From assembly GCA_026225945.1 (NCBI GenBank), contig JAMJFZ010000597.1, positions 6,280,001-6,344,000 of the forward strand: a DNA stretch of 64,000 nt, given 5' to 3'. How positions within the stretch are numbered: position 1 is the stretch's first letter; each line of letters starts with the position of its first letter. This DNA comes from Cricetomys ansorgei (lineage: Eukaryota > Chordata > Mammalia > Rodentia > Nesomyidae). A program made the position numbers and the translations under genes. The notes below the pieces were generated by a model, which did no database searches, had not been told where the DNA came from, and worked only from the letters and a program-made list of their open reading frames with translations. Of this stretch, positions 55,793 to 64,000 are shown piece by piece.

Positions 55793-55806
55793 GTTGCCAT
55801 AGAAAC
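55793..55806. promoter_or_regulatory. RFX X-box-like site
   Basis: GTTGCCATAGAAAC matches the RFX motif GTTGCCATGGNAAC closely. Confidence 0.4.
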
Positions 55807-55959
55807 CACACTGCTGCCTCCTGCATTAATGGAGAATTGGTGGACTTCCGGAGACACTCTTGTTCAGGCCTGTAAATCTTTCCGGAGAAATAAAGGTTGA
55901 CTTTTAAGACGGTTCTCTGTCCTCTGTCAAGCATCTCCTCTCTCCCCCACCTAGCCTCT

Positions 55960-57560
55960 TCATGAGCTCAAGAAATTGTATGAGGCTTCAGAGCTGCCGG
56001 TTTCTATCTGGCAAGAATTTCTGAAGGCTGTTTTCCTTTCCTTCATGCTTAAATCACGTTTATTCCTGCCTGCCTTGTTCCATAATTGACTTTTTAAAAG
56101 TTATTGTGCTGCCTATTAGAATTATGTGGGTGGAAAGTAAAGGAAGAAGAAATCAAGGCATCCGCCATGCCATGCATGAGAACCCCTCTGATGTAGGAAG
56201 GGTGTTCTGGGATTCTAAACCTTTCCTAACTTACGCGATTCTAAACTTTCCCTAACCCTTTGTTTCTTCTCATTCCAATGAGACATTTTATCTTAAAGTT
56301 TCGATGTTTTAAAAGTAAAACCAGTCTGATTTCCCTAAGCATGTGTTGCCTCTGGCAGATGAGATGTGTTTGCAGGTTGCTCCCAGCCTCCTGGACGCCC
56401 TCCCCCACATTTCCCCCAGCTAATTGTTTATCTGGGAGAATGCAAATGGTGGTTTTAAGTCTTCTAAGTCATCCATCATGCCTGGCAGCCTCCATTGTCT
56501 CAGCTTTGGGTTTGAGCCAAGCCAGACTCTTTCTGTTGGTCCAAGGGGGTGGGGAAGATTCGTTCATCAGGCTCTGCCAGATTTGTTCTTGGGGAGCTGA
56601 GCCCTGGTGTGAGCGAGGGCCACGCAGGCATGTCTGTCATCCCTGTGCACCGGAAAAAAGAACTCATGGATCCTCGTTTTCTCGGGTCACATTAATAGGA
56701 AGTGTTTCCCATTTCAAGTGGAAGAGGCGGGGCTTGCTTTATGCCCATGTCAGAGTTCCTGTTAGCTTTTAAATGCATTTTTGTGGATGTAATAAAATGC
56801 TGTTTATAGTCAGCTACAAAGTAAGTAATTACCATGCAGCCAATGAAATTCAATATAGGTTTGTCGCGGTTTTTTGAATTTTAATCAAACCAGTCTTCAA
56901 GTAAATGAGAAACGCTGCCGCTTTTGTTGTGACAAGTGACATTGACAGAATATTAATCTAATGGTATATTTGTCTGCAGGCCCTAGGGGTGGGTTTTGTT
57001 GTTTCAGTTTGTGCTTTCTAAAGTGCACAGAGAAGAATAAGCTTTTTAAAACCACATGAAATGAGAACTCCATGTATGGAATATTCCATCATTGATAACT
57101 CGCCAGCCACAATTGCATGTGTCTCCTTTATGGCATGGAAAAAATTTTATGTTTTTAAACCAGATGTCTCTGTGGTTCACATTTTTCATATCATTAAAAC
57201 TGTAGCTGGGATAAATAACCAACTATTGACTACAAAGCCTAATATTAAGGAGTAACCAGCCCGTGTTCCTGTGACATCATTTCCTTTTTATTTTACTTTA
57301 TAAATTACCTTGTGGCTTAAAATGACATCTCGGTAGTAGTGGAAGATTCTTTTTATGGCTGAATTATTTAAGTCATTCTCGCAGGAGATTCTTTTAAGTT
57401 GAACGTAGATAATCATCTGGAAAGAGCGCATATTAAACGTTCAAAAATGAATATTCTTGTTCTCCCTCATGGGGCCAGGATTTGGTATTTTTGAAAGAAC
57501 TGTTCAATTACAAATTTTGTTAGTTCTGAGTCCATATTACAAAACACAGTTTCTAATCAA
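55960..57560. promoter_or_regulatory. Candidate conserved non-coding region
   Basis: Repeat-free, AT-rich, with many compact binding-site-like words: 'CTAATTGTTTATC' (56420 on) next to a perfect octamer ATGCAAAT (56440-56447); 'GTAATTACCATGCAGCCAAT' (56825 on); 'GACATTGACAGAATATTAAT' (56938 on); and a 14-bp palindrome ATGGAATATTCCAT (57076-57089). ORFs here are short and AT-driven. Confidence 0.4.
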
Positions 57561-57719
57561 AAGGTAAAAAAACATCTTAACATTTCCTCATCTTTAGAGC
57601 TGACCTGAAACCCAACGTTTTAGATCTTGCCCCAGTGTTAGAAATCTGTGACAAGTAGATCCAGCTACAGCTTCTCCTGTGTGTTTGTGAGTCAGTCAGT
57701 CAGCACGATGCTCAGGGTC

Positions 57720-58300
57720 CATTAGACGCTTGCCTCCTCCATCACCACTACCACCAGCAGATTGTTGCGGGCTAGAGGGTGTGTTTGGGGGGGTGCAAGA
57801 CGATTGATTCTAGACATCCAAGTATGGCAGCAGAAAAACCTGCAAAGCAGCATATCCAAGGAGCACGTGCTGACTCCTAGTGCCAGATCAACCCGAATAT
57901 TTTTTTCAGGGATGCTAACCCTCTTGTAACTGCTAAATTGGATTTGCACTGAATGAAGTATCAGCTGCTGTTGGACAAGGCCATAAAAGCCAGCCGGCTG
58001 GCCCCTTTGTAGGCGCGGCTTAGCCAACGATTGATATGTTTTAGCACTTTCAGAATTAGTGTGATTAGGAGGAAACCATTCTGAATGAGAGAGAAAAGGG
58101 GGGGAAGGACAAACAGCCACAGCTGGTGAGCAGCATGTGTTTGCAAAGAGGAAGTCACCATTATGGCTTTCTCCCGGTTCCTGCCCTGAGTGATGAGTGT
58201 GAAATCTTCAGAAGAGGCTGTGTGCCTCCCTCCTCCCTGCACTAGGGTCCCAGCCTGCAGCAGGGCCAGAGGCATCTGGAATGCTAGAGACTTGAGAAAT
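57720..58300. promoter_or_regulatory. Candidate conserved non-coding region with repeated ACGATTGAT
   Basis: Two identical ACGATTGAT words (57799-57807 and 58027-58035) keep a CpG and contain a TALE-like GATTGAT core. 'CAGAATTAGTGTGATTAGGA' follows. No repeat; minus-strand ORFs at 57722-58308 show no domain. Confidence 0.35.
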
Positions 58301-61089
58301 CTATGCATTTAGAGCTGCCGCTGGTGCATGCACATGCGTGCAGTACACAGTGACAAACCACGCTGGTCTCCACACACAGGTTAATTGAGTTAGCTGTGGA
58401 GATTTTAGTAGTAACAACAGTGTCTTGTCATTCATTTCCCAGACCTGAGGTTCTGTGACATGCTTTTTAAAATAAGATTCTGTGTCATCTGGCTGTGTGC
58501 AGGCTGAATGGGAAGACACAGAACCTGACTAAGGGTTTAGCCTGCCCAGGTACAGTTTTTTTGGGGGGGTAGGGGGTGGGCACAGTTTTAGGTACCACCC
58601 AGCCCAGGAACTTTTGCACAGATCTTGCACCAGTCAAGCGACAACACTTTGGATAGATCCAAGTGATGCAGCGTTTCCCAGCACTCCCAAATGCATGTGG
58701 AATTGGTTGTCTCTCTGGCAGTCCCCGAGGGCACCCCATTCTCCTTCAGAGTTTGCTCAGCAATACAGCTCAGGAAAGAGGCCAGCTTGCCAGGTCCCGG
58801 GGAGAGCCTTTCCAAGCCTGTGAAAAGCACGGAGCATCCAGCAGCCGAGCCTGCTTACAGCTGGCCCTCCTGGCCCTCTGCTAGCTTTGATCTGTGAATC
58901 AGGCTGCACCATGAATACCCTTATTGTCATGTTATGTGTACACAGTGTGTGAATTATTGAAAATAGGGAGGCCTGGGCCTCATCTGGTAGAGATTACAGT
59001 GCAGGCATGCTGGGCGAAGGTCTGTAATTGAAAATCCCCAGATGCTGTTTATTTGGCCTTTGTCACATGACCTGCAGCAGGAAGATTGTCTGAACAAAAC
59101 GTTGCCTGCGTGGAGCGTGGAGCGTGGAGCCTGCTCTCCCCCACCCCAGAGCCTCCACTGGTGCAGTCAGTACACAGTTTAAACACCTGCCCAAAGGATT
59201 TTTAACGGCTTAAAATAGATTCGCTCATAGCATTTAAATAGAAGGCATCTTGCTTATTGGTTTAAACTGCTTAAGCTGTTGTTGACTTGTGGAGCCTTCT
59301 ATCCACATAAGGGTTTGCTGGATAATTTCACTTTGAGATATCTCTACAAAGCAATATTCAAGGCTAGAGCCATATAGGTATATGACGCTTGGGCTCTTGA
59401 GTGCAGTGAATGAGCTGGCAGATGTGTCTTCCTTCTGTTTTTAGACAACCTTGTGGATACCCAGAATATGGTCCCAAGTTAGCAAGTCGATTCTTACCTG
59501 TTTGACCTGTCAAAAAAAAAAAAAAGATGTTTCCCAGAAAATATTTCCTCAAAGACCATTACCCTTTGTATATGGATTGAGGCAGGATGTTAATTCTAAA
59601 AGCTGCAAAGGCTACCAGAATTTTAAAAAGGGAAGCAGGGTTCCTCAACACAAGTTTCAGCCAACTATTCCAGGGCTAAAACTAAAAAATTACTTGATGT
59701 TTTAAGACCAGCCTAGGAACCATGAGGAGACCTTTGTCAGATGGGTGGGTGGATGGATTTTGAAGATAGAAGGTTTTATGTTTTCCAAGTTCATCCCACT
59801 AGAAAACAGGGCAGGCTACTCACCGTATCTTGTGGGCCTTTGTCTCAGCTGTCTCTCGGGGAGGAAAGGTCACAGATAGCTCAGCATTCCATGATCTTTC
59901 CACCCAGACCCTGTGTACCTCAAGGAAAGAAGGATATGAGCCCCAGTTTTTGCGTCTCCTGCTAGCATGGAGCTCTTTCCTATTTTCTGCCTCAAGAACA
60001 CACCATCAATTACTACTTCCACAGCGTGCCATCTTGCCACCCCTTCAGCAGAAGGGTTTCAGGAAGAGACAGACACCAGTGTCAGCATGGTTGTCATTCA
60101 GAGCCGGGAGCTGGGAGGACAGTGGACTGTAGGAACAGAATTTAGTCCCTGTCTTCATGAAGCTCACCATTTGCCAAAGAAATTGAGCAAATCCGCCAGC
60201 GATACACATCACCAGGCAGTTCCAGTGCAATGCTGTGGGTACGCAGAGTCGGGAGCCAGTGGTCAAGATGCTCTCGACCGTGCTGTCTTAGAAGTTATTG
60301 TTCAGCAGACTTGGGTGGACCACAGGGGCAGGAAAGAGTGAAGACTAGTCCTTTTACACAAAGGGAATAACTCCCAACAGGTGCTGAGTATAAGGATGTG
60401 TCGGGAAAGTGTATGCACAGAATGGCAGGTGGGAAAGCCAAAGGTGCACACACATGATACTTAGGTTTTGTTTTACAAGTTAGGATGGATATGTATTGTA
60501 ACTGGATAATTAAAAATATGATATATAAAAATGGCCGACTCCTTTGTCTCAAACTCCGTCTAGAGAGGTGGTGTATTTTACTGTGATTGGCTACTGGCTT
60601 AACATGGAAGGACATTTTCAAGCCACTGCTTTCTCTAGCATGGCCTCAGAGGGGTTGGAAGTACTGTCAGGTCACATGACATGACAGGACAGGGCAGGGC
60701 AACCTGGGGAGGCAGCATCACTCCACTGTGTCCCAGGCTGTTTTTGGCACAGCTCTTCGCTCCCACCTACTCTGGTCCAATGGACTATCTTGCCTCAATC
60801 TAGGACTTTGAGGGCTGAACGTGTCCTGTTGCAGAGTGTGCACCTCATACATGGTCTTGTTGATGTAGCAGGAGTTCTGCAGTGATGGGGGGATGTCTTG
60901 TATCCTGTGAAGGCCTTGGCTACAGGGACAGCAGCTGAGACCTACTCTGGATTGTAGGTGGGGCACAGCGACCATTTATAGCAGAGTGTTGAGCATTTTG
61001 TAATGGTCGTGTTGGGGGAATGATAGGAGTTTTAGAACATTTGGTGGAAATCGCAGTAACGAGCTTGGGAAACAACACTGGGTTCATAC

Positions 61090-61225
61090 CCATGAGGGAA
61101 GTTCTGAATCCGGTTTGCAGCATCTGTAAGATGGGAATCAGGGTGCGAAGGTTCGGAGTGCACGCAGTAGGGCTTTGCCGGTACTGCCGCGCGCAGGTGC
61201 TCAGCAAGCACAGGTGGTTTTCCGC
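61090..61225 (-). repeat. MIR SINE, unusually CpG-rich
   Basis: 'GCAGCATCTGTAAGATGGGA' and the end 'GGTGCTCAGCAAGCACAGG' fit the inverted MIR core and 5' end. The part between carries about seven CpGs (61145-61192), which is unusual for an old repeat. Confidence 0.6.
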
Positions 61226-61654
61226 CACCTCACTCCGAGCAGTGGAATTGGATTTAGCCTAACCCTCAAGTTTCAGATTTCTTCAGTCTGAGTGCTTTTT
61301 AAAAATTCTGCTTGAAAAGCACTATTAAGTAGCAGGCATTTTTATTCGACATGCTTTCTAAGCAGCAGGTAATCTTCCATGAGGCTCATTTTTGATTTAG
61401 GGCTTGTGTGACTCATCTTTGTGCAACTCTTGTTCAGTAGCTGTAGACGTTGACTGCTAATTCTTCTGGAGAGTTCCTGTTTTCACACAAAGAACTAAGT
61501 TATGGAGTCTCTGCTGTTTGATGACATTCTGCTTATCCACAGAGGTATTTTTGTTTGTTTTTTTTAAACTGTCACAATTTATAAAAACTTGGCTACACCC
61601 AGCCACCCACTGCCGCTGCCTTCTCCTCCTCTTCTGCTTTTTTAGTATTAGTGA
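61226..61654. other. Unique sequence
   Basis: Nothing recognised apart from a short T run near 61555. Confidence 0.5.
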
Positions 61655-61741
61655 TGGTTTTTTAAGACAGGTTTTCTCTGTAGGTCTAACTGTTTTGGAA
61701 CTCAGAGATCTGTCTGCCTCTGCCTCTGCCTCTGCCTAGTG
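61655..61741 (-). repeat. B1 fragment ending in (TCTGCC)n
   Basis: 'TTAAGACAGGTTTTCTCTGT', then 'GGAACTCAGAGATCTGTCTG' and a (CTCTGC)n patch at 61711-61737. Confidence 0.75.
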
Positions 61742-61982
61742 GTGTTCTGGACAGAGAACCCTTGTGACCCTCTTGAGGGCTTTCTGGATCAGTAGTTTCA
61801 GACACTAGAGACACATAGCAGTACAGCGGCATTACCTGACAATGATGGGTGCCAGAGCCTTCACACTGTGGCTGGTAACACATGCAGTAACCCCTCAGAG
61901 TCCATGCTATTTGCTCAACATTACAGGGGAAAGCAGAAGTTCAGAGGACTTAGTTTCTCTAGAGAAATCCAGCTGATCATAC
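61742..61982. other. Unique sequence
   Basis: Nothing recognised. Confidence 0.45.
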
Positions 61983-62085
61983 TTTCAGTGACAGGAGGAT
62001 CTCTGTGAGATTGAGGCCAGCCTGGTTTATATAGTAAGTTCCAGGCCTGCCAGGCCTAAGTAGTGAGACCATGTCTTAAAGTGAG
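61983..62085 (+). repeat. B1 3' fragment
   Basis: 'GGAGGATCTCTGTGAGATTG', 'AGGCCAGCCTGGTTTATATA' and 'GTGAGACCATGTCTTAAAGT'. The 5' part is missing. Confidence 0.75.
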
Positions 62086-64000
62086 GATAAGAGATGGGGA
62101 GGAAGCGAGGGAAGAAAGAAGCAAGCAGGCTGGGGAAGGGGAGGTCCTGCCCACAGGAAGCCCTGACTTTAGTCCCAGCACTGCAAGCAGACACACCTAG
62201 AAGTGTGTGCATCAGTGGGTCAGTAAAGAGTCTCCGTGAAGACCAGTGGTTCTTAGCACTTGTCATGTGTGGATTTCACACTTCTCTAAGGCCAAATAAT
62301 TAATAAATAGACAGAGTGTTCTTAGCAAAGTTTTTCATTAACGAGGCTTTCCTGGGTTAATGTTGAGATTAGCTCTTTCTTTGGACTAGATCCCTATTTC
62401 TGTGGCAGGTTGGGGTGGAGCGTGAAGAAGGAAGGAGCGTGTAATGACTGCATTGGTGGCAGTGTTTGTTAGATACCAGAGCTCAGGTCCGAAGAAGTGA
62501 ATCTCTGAAATGGTGAACAGAAAGGGTTCAGGTGATAATGCTGTGCTTCCCAGCTCCCCTGATTCTTTAGTTTCTTTTGTTCTTCCTCACACAAAAGAGA
62601 AGAGCTTATTTATCGAATTAATAGAAAGGCATGTATTGGCATGAGCGGCGGGAGGGTGCGGAATACGGGGTCAGAGCTGTAGAGCAGTCTCTGCTGTAGG
62701 GAGTGAGGAATGCAGCCGCAGCAGGGACCCGCTTCATATCGCCTCATACTGCTGGGTACAAAGGAATAGATGACTGACGTCATTCTGCTGCTTTCAGACC
62801 ACCTGGAGGAAACATGGCAGTTGGGATGCATGGGGATGAGTTGGAGTTTGCAAACAAAGAGGAGGAAAAGAATGTTGAGGGAGGATGGCTATACAGTGGC
62901 CCGGAAGTCACATCACCTCCACAGTCACGATGCACGCATGTTCGTTCAGGGGCTGCTTTTTAGCTCAGTTCCTCTACTTATACAGCTCAGCACTTTGTAC
63001 ATACAAAGTTGTATTATTGACTCTGGGGTGGACCTTCCCACAGACCAACCCAATATACACAATCCCTCAGTGAGACTCTCTTGTTAGATCGTTCTAGGTT
63101 TGGTCAGATTGACAATTGAAGCTGTCATACTGTCTCGGGATCGTGAAGGCGTGAGTAACTTTAGAATAGCCCGATGGGCCTGCAAGATGGGTATGTAAGA
63201 TGCATCTTCATGGTAAAGTGGATTAAATGATGGTGGAAGGGTGCCGTGAAAAAAAAAGTGGGGGGACAGATGGTGCCATCCTATAGTACTCCCCACTAAA
63301 GCTATTGATTGAGAGTGGAGACAGCAGAGACTCACTGAAAGTCTTGGAGCTGTGGGTTGGCTATCCCAGAACTGTGTTGTAAGTCAGCACTATCCACTTG
63401 GGGATTAAGAAGGCGACTGAGTGGTATGCCTTTGCTGCTTCATAGAGAATTAACCATTAGAAAGCATCATTCCTATTTATTTTTCTACAGAGCTTTTATA
63501 GCGTAGATTGTATGTACGCGGAACGCAAAGCCAGAACCGTCACATTCAGCATACAGCCGTCACCACTTTTACTTACTTTCCTGTAGTTCTGAGCAGATGT
63601 ATTATAAGCTGTCTCACCCCCAAGACGAAGGTATTTTATGAGGCTGTCTCTTGATAATGATACCAAGGTGTTAGACTGAGGACATTCCCAGGAAGCTAGA
63701 GATTCTAGAGAGAACTGAACTTCTGACCAACCAGGGCTTCGTCAGCCCTGTATACTCTGTAAACTTGTGTATATATTTATACTCCGTAAGTCTGGGCTGT
63801 TTTCCTGTGCCCTGAATGAAGGGAATGTCATCTCAGGAAACTGCCATCAGGCCCTTGGTAGACCTTTAGCTCAGGTACATGCAGTCCTAATCCCTGACAA
63901 CCTAGAAAGGTGCCCTGGCCTCTGCGGGTGATTTTCCATGTTGGCACTAAGTTTTGGTCAATGATTTATACTGAGGATTAACTGAGATGCTGACCCTGCT
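62086..64000. other. Unique sequence, no gene seen
   Basis: About 1.9 kb without recognised repeats. ORFs at 62610-63335 are short and overlap in several frames. An A run lies at about 63250-63257. Confidence 0.5.

Larger units (their letters stand above)
55334..61089. other. SINE-free block of about 5.8 kb
   Basis: No B1, B2, B3, B4 or ID copy seen, against roughly one SINE per kb elsewhere. Holds the candidate regulatory segments listed separately, an A run at 59512-59525, a GCGTGGA tandem (3.3 units, 59108-59130), a G-rich patch at 58563-58580, and an inverted repeat CAGTTTAAAC/GTTTAAACTG at 59175-59184 and 59260-59269. ORFs (up to 170 codons at 56260-56772) have no recognised domain. Confidence 0.6.

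Noticed and set aside
56260..56772. A 170-codon plus-strand ORF in the SINE-free block
   Set aside because: Its composition is low-information and no domain or start context is recognisable. The DNA looks like regulatory sequence.

Overview
This is a non-coding stretch of a rodent nuclear genome. The window is full of rodent-restricted SINEs (B1, B2, B3-like, B4-like and ID-like elements), older mammalian repeats (MIR, L2-like, MER5A-like, degraded LINE-1) and long CA/GT and tetranucleotide microsatellites. CpG is depleted throughout. I found no open reading frame that I recognise as a gene, no CpG-island promoter, no exon chain with convincing splice sites, and no rRNA, tRNA or CRISPR. The ORFs present are short (at most about 195 codons) and mostly run through repeats. 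The window is best read as intergenic DNA or the inside of a very long intron. Most B2 copies carry the 'GGCTGCTCTTnCAGAGGACC' form rather than the young Mus form, and no young rat-type ID copies are visible. This leans towards a cricetid (hamster, vole or deer mouse type), but that is inference.

Layout. Positions 1-2.7 kb hold MIR, a B3-like and a B4-like SINE and a MER5A-like DNA transposon. Positions 2.7-4 kb are an antisense LINE-1 3' end split by a SINE. Positions 4-28.7 kb are a mosaic of SINEs and microsatellites separated by 0.5-2 kb unique blocks. Positions 28.7-37.8 kb are similar but sparser. Positions 37.85-39.06 kb carry a decayed sense LINE-1 ORF2 remnant broken by a B1, a B3-like SINE and a CA repeat. 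Positions 39-55.3 kb are again mosaic, with two AT-rich, homeodomain-site-rich blocks (45.4-46.6 kb and 49.46-49.8 kb). From 55.3 to 61.65 kb SINE insertions stop almost completely; the only repeat I see is one old MIR. That block looks like conserved non-coding DNA. Two B1 fragments and unique sequence fill the rest to 64 kb.

How it may work. No gene products are encoded. If the window has a function it is most likely regulatory: the SINE-free, TAAT-rich blocks near 45.5-46.5, 49.5 and 55.9-58.3 kb are enhancer candidates. A B2 copy at 46.7 kb carries a good CTCF-type site, and two RFX-type X-boxes lie at 20.7 and 55.8 kb. I found no clear new biological system. The best leads are the repeat-excluding block, the conserved-looking homeodomain clusters, and a recurrent two-part SINE (tRNA-like head, 7SL-like body) present in at least eight copies that I could not assign to a named subfamily.
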